In this document: piece after piece, positions 20,899 through 33,033 of the stretch
How the letters are laid out: each line of letters starts with the position of its first letter
Position numbering within the stretch: the stretch's first letter is position 1
Assembly: GCA_032871835.1 (NCBI GenBank)
Contig: CM065297.1
Coordinates: 26,669,598 to 26,733,597, forward strand
DNA length: 64,000 nt
Direction of reading: 5' to 3'
From: Dipteronia dyeriana
Lineage: Eukaryota > Streptophyta > Magnoliopsida > Sapindales > Sapindaceae
Program-made: the position numbers and the translations under genes
Notes under the pieces: generated by a model
Seen by the model: the letters and a program-made list of their open reading frames with translations, nothing else
The model's database searches: none
Told to the model about the DNA's origin: nothing

Positions 20899-23800
20899 AT
20901 GGGATGCCTGTTGTCAACATCGAAGGATACTGGTGGAAATAGAAGGAGGCCAGGGAATATTGGAGATGTTTCTGTTTATGTTCCAGGTTTACGGATTCCT
21001 AAACCTGGTGATTTCTCTCAGTTACTTGGTGACAGCTTGTCGAAGAATTTAGTGGAGCGTTTATCTGCTCTAAGGACACGTATAGTTGTCATGGCAGGCC
21101 AAGAAGGACCGACAATCACAAGAACAAGAAGAAAAAGTGCTACACAACATGGTTTGTTACTTCTTAGTAGGAAAGAATGGTGTTCATTTAATAGTCCTAG
21201 ACCTTACCATTGATGCATCAAGTGGAATTATTCTTTACAGGAGGTTCAACATGGGCTGATCTTCATCAGGCTCTTGAAGATTACTTGCCTGTACTTCTGG
21301 GATTAGTAAAAGATGGTAAAGAATCCTTTTGATTCCTTCTTTATTAGAATATTGACAATCTCTGTGTAAATTTTAACGGTATTGATCTTCCGTTTCTTGC
21401 AGGAAGCCACCTACAACACAAAGTACAGTTTGTTTGGATAAATCAAGAGGATGAAGCAGAGGTAGAGTTTGTAACTAGTCTGTTTAATGGTTAGGGATTG
21501 CTTTCCTCTGCTTGTTTGAATGCTGGATTTGATGTAAACTATACTTTTGCAGGAAACAGCCATTTCTAATGTTTGGTATGAAGTATTATCAGTATTGCAC
21601 TTGATGGCGATGCTATCCCTATCACAGGCCAACTTATTGCTTCTTCCAAGAACTTCTGCTGATGTCTATCAACCAAAAGTATCTGAAGGTATGCATTGCA
21701 AAGTTTTATGCTGCTGATGTTTTGGCTCTTTAACTGTTTTCCCCATTATCATCATCATCATCATCATCATCATCATTATAAGCTGTCAAGACTTAGGTTG
21801 CCAAAATTTTACTAAAGTTAGTCTGAATCTTTTATTAAATATGATGTGCCCCCTTTGTTCAAAAGATTGAATATTAACTAATTTTAATGACGTTAATCCA
21901 ATTTTCTGTATCTGTGATAATTACCTAATATAACTTTGTTGCTATTTAATCTCCAAAATTATGTATGGATTGGTAAGGATAATAGAGAAGTGGAGTGAAA
22001 GTTGTTGTTTAAATTGTCCTACTGCTAAGATGTCATTTTATTCCTTGTCTAACAGAAAGCAGGCGAGCTACCATTGATATTTTCTTGAAAGCAGCAGGAT
22101 TCCTGGACTGTGCTGTTCGACATGTTCTGCCACAATTGACTGGTGAACAGAGGTTAAAAGATGAGAAATATGTGCTTAGAGCAGATTTCACTATTGTAAA
22201 TTCTTCATACTCTATGGTGCCTTTCTTTTTCTCTGACTTCTTTTTGTGGTTGTAGGAGAGCCTTACCAGTAGACCTAGCAGAAGGAGTTCTGCGAGCTTT
22301 ATGCCTGCAAGCATTAGGACAGGTACGAGCTTTCTCTTAGAATGATTTAATTCATGTCTGTTGCAATACATATATTGGTTTGTTCAAGATGAGAAGGAAT
22401 AGAATGTTTATTATTTTAATGGTATAATGGTAAGAAGCAAATTAAAGAATATATTCATTATTTAGTACCAGTGATTTTATTTTATAGGTTCATTGCCCAC
22501 CTGGTCAGTTGGCCTTTCACTATGCTGATTTTTTATTCGTTAAAGTTATCGTTGCATTAGAATTTAGATGTTTACAAAAGAGTAATCTGAAGTAATCTCA
22601 AGTGCTGAGTTGATAATTTCAGTTTCCAAAATAGTAATGCCATTATTACATGACACAGATTTCTAGCATTTAGAGTAATTCCAACTGTATATGCAACTTT
22701 GACTTGACTTCTTATTGTTTGATGATGTCTCATTTTGGGATAATCTTTTTTTTTTCCAATTTATCCTCAACAACATAATTTCTTTTTTTCTTTTTTCTTT
22801 TTTTTTTAGAAAAGAAGAATTGGGCAAAATGGGGCACAGACCTTTCTGTCTTGCATAAAAGCTGGCAAATTTAAATTTAAATAGACATTTCTTCTGCATT
22901 TACGTTTTTTTTTAGATCTCTCTGTTAGATTCATACTCTTTCTGTTCTCGGATATAGGGTGTTGATATCCAACTTGGAATGGCAATTGATAGTACTAAAG
23001 CTACACTAGCTGTGAAGCGAAGACTAGCATGTGAGATGGTGAAGTACTGGCAGCAGGTATTCAATTGCTTTTCTGAGCTTGTGCGAACTATGGATGTTTC
23101 TTTATCTCTGGGATATAGTAATGAATTTTCATACTTTCACTGTGCTTCATTTTTCTTTTACTAATATATGTTCCTATATAAAGCTTGTTATATTATATTA
23201 TGTTTCATGGGATTGTTTTCAGTTTTTTTATTCATTTACAGGTTTTTTTTTAGTTTAGTATATTATAAGAGAAGTTTATGGATGACAAATATGTGATCTA
23301 TAGATGCTAATAATTTTAAGAATAAAGAATACAACAATTTGTATTGAACCATCTAAAATGTTCTAGTCTTTGACTGTAAATGTGAGCATTTAGCCAATTC
23401 ATTGAACATTGTAGGTATACAGCAACAAAACAGGGAGAAGCGTGTGCACACAAAAAAAAAAAAAAAAAAAAAAGGAAGGAAGAAAGAAAAATTAACAAGA
23501 AGTTTTCTATGCCCACAATGTTTTGTATATATGTTGTGCAAGTGTCAATAAATGTAACTTTTGATGAAAGTTTGATATCGTTTTGTTGTTGATATATGCT
23601 TGCAATACCATGGTGTTGCTATATGGATGGAGATTTAAAATTGTGGTTGACTTGTGAGGGTTTGATATTTATGGTAGTAAATTGTACTCCGTTTAGTTTC
23701 TTTGGCTTCCACATGAAAAGTTTTGCTTAAAGTTATGTTTGTGACAAAGACTTATTAATAACTATACCTGTTTTGAGTAGTTTAGGCTTTCATAATTGGT

Positions 23801-26497
23801 TAGATATCTGAGGTTGGGGCCAAATATTTATTTTATTATATTTGTGCAGCATATGACTAAAAATAACAAAAAATAAGAAAAGGTTGTACTTATTGAATGC
23901 TGGAATCTTATTTCTTGGGGCAGGCTGATTGTCGTTGAGCCATTGTAGCGATAGAGGATTAGTTGATTTCGTGATTTTTTAGTTCATAGCATCACCTACT
24001 TAGTATGCCCACGTGTGACAGGTATCTGTTCTGATACAGAACATATTTCCCTCTAGTAGATGTCAATATCATATTGTTCTTCACTGTGGTTCTCATGAAA
24101 TGCTAGTATATTCTCTACATATCTTATAGTTGAGTTAATATCCAATTGGGGAATCTAAAATTTATACCTCCTTGTTTTTCTTTGCTTCACAGGCGCAAGA
24201 CAACATCATGAATCTTCCATTAACAAATAGTTGGGGGGAAAAGCATCGTCTCTTTGTCAAGTGGAAATATGTTGAGTCAAAGGTATTTTTTATCGCTTCT
24301 CTGCCTCTATTTATTCCTTATGTGATTCACAGTGCTCAGTCATTGCTGTCATCTTACCTTCGATTTTATCCGTTTTAGTTATTTGATATTTGACAATAGA
24401 CGATATACTGAGATAAGTGTGCATGGAAATTATACTTCCAATTTGCAGCTAATAAAGGTTTAAGGCAAAATCAACATGAGCAGAACTTACCAGGATAGTA
24501 TGAATGTCCATCTGAGGATACAGCTCAGTGAGTTGATATATAGTTGTATCAGCTAGTTGATTTTATTTTAATGTGATATAGTTGCATCCTCTCGCCGATT
24601 CATCGACATGTGTCTGAGTGGAGCTGATTCTTGTTTCATTACTGCAGGTGTTGATTAAAAAACTATCTGAAAGATACTTTTAAAAAAGACGTTGAATGTA
24701 TGCATTACTTAAATTTACTGGAGATCTGAAAACCATTTTGATAATTCTCATCTCATCATTGGTTTGATTGAGGAACAGTGATGGTGATGGTTGGCTTTTG
24801 ATATTTATTGTATAACTTTATGTGAAGTGATAGAAACTGACCACAAAGAAAATAGTAAATTTACAACACAAAAAAGCTGATGAGAACAAACAGAAATTTG
24901 AATTCTGCAACATATTGCTGAAATTTTGCACTTGCCCTGATAAATGATGATCTTTTTTCTTTTGTTTTTCGGTTTTCATTTCGCTCCTTTTCTCCTATTC
25001 AGGCTGCAGCATATTATTATCATGGTTTGATCCTTGATGAGGGAAACACAGAGAAGTTTCATGGGATGGCTGTAGCTGCTTTGCAGGCTGCAGATGAGTA
25101 TTTCAAAGAAAGTAAAAAGGCATGTGAGGCATTCAATGCAGCTCTCCCTTTGTCAAGGTATTCTATCACAGCGATTGTACTTTCTTGTTTTGTCATTGTT
25201 ATTTTAGAAGAATTTTTTATCCTCGGTATAAGCATTTTCTACAATTTTCAATCGTATAGCAAACATTTCTTTGTCAAATGAGATTTTTAAAGCATCTCAA
25301 CTATTTTAAACAAACTGGAGCTCAAGCTTGGATGAAGAGGATTTCTCTTCATTTATTAGAAGGGGTCTTACTCCTACAAAATGTGGAACATGGTTTTATC
25401 ACAATTCACATGTGGCTCTATTTGGAGGAATTTGTTATGAAGTTTGTTGTTTCTCTTATCTCCTTACATCCTCCCCTCTTTCCTAGTTCCATTTTGTAAA
25501 TGAAACTATACTTTTTTGGTCAATTGAGTTGCTTTCAAAGGAAACACCGGAAAAAGCGCCTCTTTTTTATAGTTTTGTGTTTTCTCTTGCTTGTTTTCAT
25601 GAAAGAGATTTTACCTTTTCATAACCAAAGATTTATAAATAAGATTCTAATATATTAGACATGATTTCTAAGTTCATATGAATTATAATGCTTAAAAGCT
25701 CCATTTGGTAAGTGGACAATGAGGATTGAAGAAAATGATAACAGAGAGAAAGAGGATAGGATACTAACCGGCTTTTATCGGTTTTTCTTCTACATATCAA
25801 AACAAAATCTATGTTACATCTTAGGTTCTCAGTATATGTGAACTTATATTGAATTTTCTGCTCTGGTTGCTCCATCTATGCTTGCAAAATTATTTCTGTA
25901 TCGTGTGGGATATATATACGTTAATACCTTAAATTCAAAATAAACTGAACTAATGGTTGATCCGAATTAGTTTGTGTCACAAGTATAATTATTCTTGTAA
26001 CTAAGTAATAGGTGATTTGAGCTGTATGCCATAAGGCAGCGTCGATTGTTTATTCTTATATGTTTCCTGTAATATTTAGACCCCCTAGAACAAGTTGATT
26101 ATTATTGATCTAGGTAATTAACATTGTGGGTGTGGGTGCAGAAATCCTCCGCTTTGGGGTACCATGAAGTATCTCTCAGAGAAAATTCCAAAAGATACTT
26201 CAAGCAAGGTGCGGATAAACCGCGATCTATACTCTTATGAAAAGTAAGTCTAAATCACAAAAAACACTGTATGCAACTTGTTTTTTAAAGGCTAAGAGAT
26301 GTTGAAAATTATCATTAACCTGGGGTATTTAAAATGTTAACTGCAGAATCATGGAGACAGCTCCCACTTTGCCTGATTTTGCTTTGGCCCTAAAACCTGA
26401 TGATTATCAACTTCCTCCAGTAGACACCTCTTGGAATGAGGAGAACATGAACAGAGGACAACCCGGCTTGAACCAACTTAGGGGTGACAGAAGATAG
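20899..26497 (+). CDS. BRO1-like domain protein, 427 aa, 11 coding exons
   Basis: Coding exons with consistent GT-AG borders and phases: 20899-21151, 21241-21315, 21403-21461, 21553-21688, 22056-22152, 22256-22322, 22958-23056, 24193-24282, 25003-25157, 26142-26243, 26347-26497 (1284 nt, stop TAG). The protein starts MGCLLSTSKD: Gly2 and Cys3 form an N-myristoylation/palmitoylation signal, so membrane attachment is expected. It then has DVSVYVPGLRIPKPGDFSQ, RTRIVVMAGQEGPTITRTRR, LPVLLGLVKDG, a helical body with RALCLQALGQGVDIQLGMAI and AAAYYYHGLILDEGNTEKFH, and KVRINRDLYSYEKIMETAPT. This matches the plant BRO1-like family (endosomal targeting BRO1 domain). BRO1 domains bind ESCRT-III in other proteins; the role of this short plant subgroup is inferred. 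No break is visible and it appears functional. Its 3' end faces the CCDC12 gene. Confidence 0.92.
21748..21778. repeat. (ATC)n microsatellite in intron 4 of the BRO1 gene
   Basis: About ten ATC units within the intron between exons 4 and 5. Confidence 0.9.
23450..23474. repeat. Poly(A) tract in intron 7 of the BRO1 gene
   Basis: A run of about 24 A residues inside the largest intron (23057-24192, 1136 bp). It could be the tail of a small retroposon, but no SINE body was recognised. Confidence 0.7.
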
Positions 26498-28201
26498 GCT
26501 GTATATTATAAAATTTTAAGTTACAGATATACAGGGGGCCAATCTCAAAGCACACAATGTCCAGGCAAAAACCAGGTGGATTATTCTTCAATTGATGTGT
26601 CATTTTTTTTTTTGGTTGTTTATTATTGTATTTAACTTTTCCAATTGCTTTGGTCTTTTAACGCACGAGATAAATAACTCTCATCTTGTTAATGAATCTC
26701 GTACAAGTTCTACAATGTGTGTAAATTGGCTGCTTCCAGCAAAGTAGTAATATGGTTATCTTTGCCAATTCCATAAAAGATGTGTATGCTTTGCTTTTTC
26801 TTCAAACTTCATTTATGACGATAATACTATCTATATTTTGCTCAACTATTATTTGAATAATGAAATAATGTGCAACTTACACATCAATTGATAACTCTTA
26901 TGGTTATGCACTAGCCTTCAATATGATTGTAATCTATTTTTAATTCGGTTATTTTTTCACCATTGAATTGGAAGCATGTGTGGATTGATATTGAGGTTAC
27001 ATGATTTAATTCAAATCGTTTAAGTTAATTGTAATTGTCATACGGTTTAAATGCAAAAATTAACAATAGACCATTTTGCTTCCCTATAGAATTTGGCAAC
27101 CAAGCTTTGGTGTTTTAAAGATGAATTTAAATGGATGTTATACTGACTTGTATGGATGACCGGTTTGATGTGTACAAATTATAGTTTCTTAAATTTTTAC
27201 TCGTAAATCAGACCTTAAAGAATCGGTACAAATTGCAAGTTTAAAATACAAGCATTTATCGAATCTAATTAATCCAGATAAACTGTGTGAATATATATAG
27301 TATGACCTAAATCTGATTAATCCACTTGACTACATTCAAGTCCACAAGTCCAGAAATTGAAAGACCGTGTCAACGAGGTAAAATATCATAACTGTAAGTT
27401 TTCTTTCTGATTTGGCAAACGGAAATACAATTGTCAAGTCTTTTGTTGATGTTCAGAAAAGGCTTCTTCAAAAAATCTTAAAACACATTCTAAATTATAG
27501 TCTTACACCATTTGTCCCCATCATCTTCTGCCTCCGTCAGCTGCTTTTCTTTTTCTTGTTCCTCTGTGAAAACAAGAAAATTGAAACGGGGTAAAAAAAA
27601 AGTAGATATCAACCATTCATCATCAACGGTGGGTAAAAAAAAAGTAGATATCAACCATTCATCATCAACGGTGGTATAAAGCATAGTTCCTTTGCATGAT
27701 CAAATAACACATCTGTGGAAACTTCAGCAGAAGATTAAAGATTCTATTAAATGATAAAAAGCATAAACTAAAAAGTTGTTTCAAGAGATGGTTCTGGCCA
27801 GAGTCTATGGACGAAGCTCATACCTAAGTTCGAACAGTCAGTGCAAGGTTTAAAAGGATAAATATGTAACCGTTCACAAATCATGATGCTGATGAACAAA
27901 TTGAAGAGTACCCACAAAGATGTATGTTTATTGTATTACTGTATTATATTTAAAGATAAGCGACAAGAAAAACTGAAACAGTTTTTTTCACTCTACCACA
28001 AACCCCACCCCACCCCACCCCTCATTCCAACCTTGGAAGAGGATTTTAATTAAACCTTTCACTCTACTGCAAAGATCTAACACTTGATCACAAAGGCAGT
28101 TAATGAGTCCCAAAATAAACATTTTGGACTCGTTATTTAAGTTAGTTTACCTATCATTTATGTGCGGGCATGTTACTAACATTGTCTACTTAAGATCCTC
28201 T
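26498..28201. other. Region between the convergent BRO1 and CCDC12 genes
   Basis: Contains the 3'UTR of both genes. A 42-bp segment (GTAGATATCAACCATTCATC with an A-run) is directly duplicated at 27590-27631 and 27632-27674. A short CCCCACCCCACCCC tract lies at 28003-28021. No gene or transposon recognised. Confidence 0.5.
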
Positions 28202-28946
28202 TTACTTCTTTCCATCATCTATGATTGATTGTTTGCTAGTCTTAATGTGCTCTTGTTCAGAATCTGGCTACAATCGCAACACAAACACATGCATTGTGGT
28301 TCATATCACCACCCATTCACCAGTCCTCATGTGACCCAAATATGGTGGAACTTTATAAAAATTCTTTTCTGACCAAAAAAACCCACTTACCAGCCGCCAT
28401 AAGTCCTGGCTAAGGAGAAAGAAAGTCGGCCACCAAATGGCCATAACCCCAACTTTATGAAAAATAAATAAGATCACTTAGCCATCCAAATTAATTGAAC
28501 AAGTTCTGGAGCTCTTAATGGTTCTTGCAAGACGCAACACAAAGATTACCACCCTCACATGAATGAATGTGTATTAGAACAAGAAGATCAAGTCAGAAGT
28601 TAGTAATCCAGAAAAAAGACGATGACATTTCATTTCAATTTCAGTTTACTAAACAAAATTACCAATCAATACCACGAATGGAGATTTTTTGTATTTAATT
28701 TCAATCCACACCAGACGCAATGCAGATAAGAGATCGGAATTTATACATATACAGCAGTAATAACTTACCCATAATTTTATATATTGACTTCTGTGTGCGC
28801 CTTTCAAGCTTATCAAGCTTCTTTTGCACATCCCTTCGCAGGTCCCAGTTTGGTTTCTTTGGAGCGATATTGAGAAATGGATCCTAAACATCACCAAAAA
28901 ATTAGGATGCACAGAAACAGGGAGAAAGGATACAATCAAATTTTAA

Positions 28947-28977
<31 letters not shown>

Positions 28978-29979
28978 AGGTACTGCTTCATAAAACATAA
29001 AAACCTCTTTCTTTTCTGATGGTGGAGGTGCTGCCGCAGCAGGGTCTTCAAACTTTGGCAGCACTGGTGGAGCAAGCTTACCTTCTTGAAGCTGCTTATC
29101 ATGTGGTACGTAATTCCGAAATTTCATGTTTTGATTACTGCAAATAACAATTGTATATGTTATAAGAAACATTCATAGCAAACATTCATGTACCTGGATA
29201 TATAATGAACAAATTCAAATTTTAACAAATTAAAGAAAATATTTTTATCATTTACTTGTTCGTTAAAATCAACTTCTCATTAAGTGATCGATGTTTGGTT
29301 ACAATAAATGTGACAATCAACCTCTAAAGAATAATAGAAAAACAAATCAATAACATGAGCACATGAGTAGAATTAACACAAAACAACAACAGGTTTACAT
29401 GAACAAAGATGAACAAAGATGAACAAAGATGAACAAATACAATCTTTTATCCTAAAAAAGATCAAACGAACTTTAATATACAAACAAAAATGTCATGTTT
29501 TGACAGATATATTTTTAACTATCTACTTTTTTTTTTCCAAGTCATGAGCTAAAATCGAACCCGAATTTCATACCTTCAAACAAACAGAAAAACAAAATCA
29601 CTCAAATAAACAGAGGTTTTTGCTACACTGACATAGAAAAAAGCACTAAAAAGCTCAAATATTTGAAGGTAAAACACAAAATCCAACCTTATAAACAGTC
29701 AAAAAGTCCATGAATAATGATGGGTTGAACCCATGTAAGCATTAATACAATTTACAAAAACCAACTAATAAATTGCAATTTCTGATGAAAAAGGTAAGAA
29801 GATTACACTCACTTTTCTTCATCGACTTCCTCATCATCGTCATCATTGGTCTTGTTACGAGGTTGTGTGGAGTCATCGTCCGGAGTGTTCAACAGTTCCT
29901 GAGCAGCTTTGAGTGCTCTCAGCCTCTCTCGACGCACCGCCGCCGCTTGCTCGATCGAGTCCTCTTCTTGAGTGGCCAT
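28202..29979 (-). CDS. CCDC12: CCDC12/Cwf18-type pre-mRNA splicing factor, 158 aa
   Basis: Four coding exons on the minus strand: 29979-29813, 29137-29005, 28883-28769, 28263-28202 (477 nt, TAA). Borders are GTGAGT/TTGCAG, GTTTTT/TTTTAG-type, and GTAAGT/AGCCAG, and the phases join cleanly. The protein opens MATQEEDSIEQAAAVRRERL with RALKAAQELLN, then an acidic stretch, MKFRNYVPHDKQLQEGKLAP, and the diagnostic PKKPNWDLRRDVQKKLDKLE plus RRTQKSIYKIM. These are the conserved blocks of the cwf18 family, which is predicted coiled coil and associates with activated spliceosomes in yeast and human. The last exon (DSEQEHIKTSKQSIIDDGKK) is short and less conserved. An in-frame ATG further upstream (30006) is rejected because it falls in a likely 5'UTR intron. 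The gene appears intact. Confidence 0.9.
28948..28972. repeat. (AG)n microsatellite in intron 2 of the CCDC12 gene
   Basis: About twelve AG units, lying 32 bp downstream of the end of exon 2. Confidence 0.9.
29396..29438. repeat. Four tandem 10-bp units in intron 1 of the CCDC12 gene
   Basis: GAACAAAGAT occurs three times in a row plus a partial fourth copy. Confidence 0.8.
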
Positions 29980-29987
29980 TGATTCAC

Positions 29988-30076
29988 CTACATAAACGAA
30001 GCCCATGTAAGAAAAGTAACAATTAGTCGATTTCAGTTGACAAAGAAGTTACTTGGTAGTGAAATTCGATGCGTAC
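29988..30076 (-). other. Probable 5'UTR intron of the CCDC12 gene
   Basis: On the minus strand GATTTCGG|GTACGC at 30077/30076 and TTTATGTAG|GTGAATCAATGG just before the ATG at 29979 frame an 89-bp AT-rich intron. If used, the upstream in-frame ATG at 30006 is spliced out and the start is fixed at MATQ. Confidence 0.5.
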
Positions 30077-30077
30077 C

Positions 30078-31690
30078 CGAAATCAGTAATCCTCCCTAGA
30101 CCAAATTGTTGGAGAGTGATGGCTTTCAGTTTCGTTTCTTGGGGAATTGCAAAAATGCTATTATCATGTTTCAAAAAGCAGATACGATTTTTTAGCCCTT
30201 AAAAATATGAACTTACCAAATTACCCTTTAAAATGACTTTTCACCAAAGACACATTTACAAATTATGAATGGAGGGAATCAAATCAAGTTGCACCGGAAA
30301 GGGAATGAAATGGAATCAGATTAAGTTACTAAGGGTGCGTAATATAATAATTTTCATTTGCTATTTTTTAAAAATAAAAATAGTGTTTTTTGTTTCAATT
30401 TCGAAATCTAAAAATACGTCTGGTAACATAAACTGAAAGTTGTAGTTTGAAAATGAATTTGGAAAAAACGTGTCCGATAAATTTACTAAAAAATATCAAA
30501 AACAGTATAAAAATATCAAAAATTGTATAATTTTTATATTGTAATTTTTTAATTTGAATAATATATATGTCAATAATTCATCCCAAATAATTATCCCATA
30601 ACTCATAATAACTTGATCTTCAAAAAATAAAAAACTCATAATAACCTAATAAAATCTCTGTGATGAATTATTATGAGTTTAAGTTTAAAATGAAGAGAAG
30701 AAAAAAAGGAGAATATGAGATGAAGAAGAAGGAGAAGTTGAAGAGAAGCGGGTTCGGAGAAAATGATGAGAAAATTAAGATGAGATGAAGAAGACGAGCT
30801 TACAAAGAGAAGAAAAGATGACGAAGAGAAGATAAGATGAAGAAGAAGAATCCGGAAAAGATATAAAAAATAATAGTATTTTTTCAGTAAAAAAAAATAA
30901 TATGAAAAAAACAAAATGCAAAAAAACTTAACTTTATTTTTCAAAATTTTCACTTTTAACTCTGATTTTGTTTTCTATTTTATTTTTGTTTTTTGGATAT
31001 TACGAACACGTATACGAAATTATTTTTTAAAAAAAAAAACACCCTTGAAAAAGGGTACCGGATTGGCCCTAAATTTTATTCTGGTGTTGAAATCTTAAAT
31101 GAAATTAAATCTATTCTTTTTCCAGTGTTTACTTAAAAATTAGAAGTTAAACAAAATAGGAAGTGCAAAGTTTTGAAATTGCTCCCATATTTAAAACCAA
31201 TAGAAATCATGCCAGTGCGCCTAAAAGGCATCAAAATACTTGTATTCAACTCCCAGAAATTCTCCTTCATAATTCAGAATGATCGGATAAAATACCCTTT
31301 GTCATCTTTGATTTTGCTTTTCTGCTTTGCGAATCAAATCATTTTATAATCAGGTCCTAGAAGCAGATTTCAATACTATTGGGTGGATTCAATTCAATCA
31401 CTATAAAAATACCCTCGTCAACGTCTAAAAAAGACCAGAGTTTAGTTGTATGGTCGTATAAGAAAGATCGGAAAGGAAAAAAAAAACAGAATGATAGATA
31501 ACTGAGCAGTTATATTGTGGAAGGCAATAGAGAGCATACGATCTCTTCAGAGATAATTGCCAGCTCCCCTGACTTAACACCTACTCCCCTGGCTTAACAC
31601 CTACTTGGTAAACTCCCTAGCAGCCTAGATGTATAGCCCTACAATGCCAAATATCAAACTTCTGTGAAAGAAAAGAAAAATTATATATAT
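30078..31690. other. Intergenic AT-rich region upstream of the CCDC12 gene
   Basis: 30690-30870 is a strand-biased GA-rich tract of AAGATGAAGAAGA-type words. Sequence near 30332 (AAGGGTGCGTAATAT) and near 31045 (ACACCCTT) could be the ends of a decayed MITE of about 715 bp, but no target duplication was found. No gene was recognised. Confidence 0.35.
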
Positions 31691-31695
31691 AAAAT

Positions 31696-32097
31696 TGGTT
31701 TTCCTATCTATACGTATTTATATAACTTACATTAGTGTGTGATTATGGAAAAACTTTGACAAGTATATATACTTTGAATCAAAGTATATAAATCTAATGG
31801 TTCACATTCAACGCACTGACTAGAAAATTTCTAATATATATATATTATAATATAAATCTAGTGGTCCACATCCAACACACTGACGAATTTATATAAGTGT
31901 GTACTGACTTGAAAATTTATGATAAATATATATATTATAAATTTTAAAATCAATACGTACCGATATAAATCCGTCAGTGCGTTCGATGTGAACCATTAGA
32001 TTTGTATACTTTAACTGAAAATATATGCAAAGTTTCTTAATAATCAATGGTCCACATACAACGCGCTGATGTAAGTTATATCAGTATAGGAAAACCA
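31696..32097. mobile_element. Palindromic MITE-like element, about 400 bp
   Basis: The left end TGGTTTTCCTAT ... ATATAACTTACAT is matched in inverse at the right end (TGTAAGTTATAT ... ATAGGAAAACCA). Inside, words such as TCTAATGGTTCACATTCAACG (left) and their inverse with GCGTTCGATGTGAACCATTAGA (right) extend the palindrome over most of the element. There is no ORF, and no clear target duplication at the edges, so the superfamily is open. Confidence 0.6.
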
Positions 32098-32694
32098 CTC
32101 TTCAAACAAAGTTTTGAAAAATGACAAATGTACATGCCTAGATCAATCAACATCAAAATAGTTTCGTCTTTTATCCAATTAAACTTCAACCATCACATTG
32201 TTTGAGTTTAATATGCACGAATGAAAATGGGATCTGGCTATTATACAGTCACAAAGAAATTGGCTGCATGATATAGCCATGAATAGTAATGTTTTCGGTC
32301 CATTGGATCATTCAGCAACGATTCTGCATTAATTAAAAAAGAGAGAAAAAGCTTAAAACCTAAAAAACAACCCTAACCGGTTCCAAGTTGTCTAAGACAA
32401 TATATATTGTAAGTTCCTCAGTTTTTGATTGGCTCATTTCGTTGACAACCACATTTAGGGATTAATGTGTAAGGGTAGTTTAGGCAATCATTGCTCAAGA
32501 TCTAGCTCAAGCTTCAAAAGGTAAATCACTTGCTTAACCTTGTTTGAAGAGTTTTTAGTGCACACACACATTCTCATGCATATTTTTGATCATCTTGCAT
32601 GAATGCTAAATTGCTTTAATCGTGTGCCTCTTTGCCATAAATCTTGTTTGGGTGTTTGATGCATTTAGTTTGCCCTTAGAAGAGGATTTTCATC

Positions 32695-32975
32695 TTGACC
32701 GCGGTTGGGACCGCTCTCAGTGCATTGCCTCTACCACAGTATGCACAACGGTATTTTCCAAGCGTTGCACGCTGCTGCTACTGCGGCCTATGCTTGTTGC
32801 ATGCACAACGGTCTCTCAAGCAGAGGTTCCCAGGCGATGCACCACTTGCTCTACCGCGGTCTGGACACTGCCTGCACCGCGGTCAAGATAGCGGAGATTC
32901 CCAGGCGATGCACCGCTCGTTCTACCGTGGTCTGAACACTTGCCTATGGCGCGACACGTATAACGGTCATAACGG
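32695..32975. repeat. CCGCGG-dyad array in the solo LTR
   Basis: Words GACCGCGGTTGGGACCGC, CTACCGCGGTCTGG, GCACCGCGGTCAAG, CTACCGTGGTCTG and related forms recur every 25-45 bp, directly upstream of the TATA box at 33024-33033. The same block is present in both LTRs of the full element. Confidence 0.8.
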
Positions 32976-33023
32976 GATTTAGTTGCCTTTTGTTCAAAAC
33001 GATGTCGTTTCGTGTAGGGCACA

Positions 33024-33033
33024 TTATATATAT
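33024..33033 (+). promoter_or_regulatory. TATA box of the solo LTR
   Basis: TTATATATAT in ACATTATATATATGTTATC, followed by the pyrimidine-rich CTTCTCTTCTCTTTGG initiator region. It would transcribe towards the SNU13-like pseudogene. Confidence 0.6.

Noticed and set aside
23450..23474. SINE or processed insertion in the BRO1 intron
   Set aside because: Only a poly(A) run is visible; no tRNA-like head or clear target duplication.
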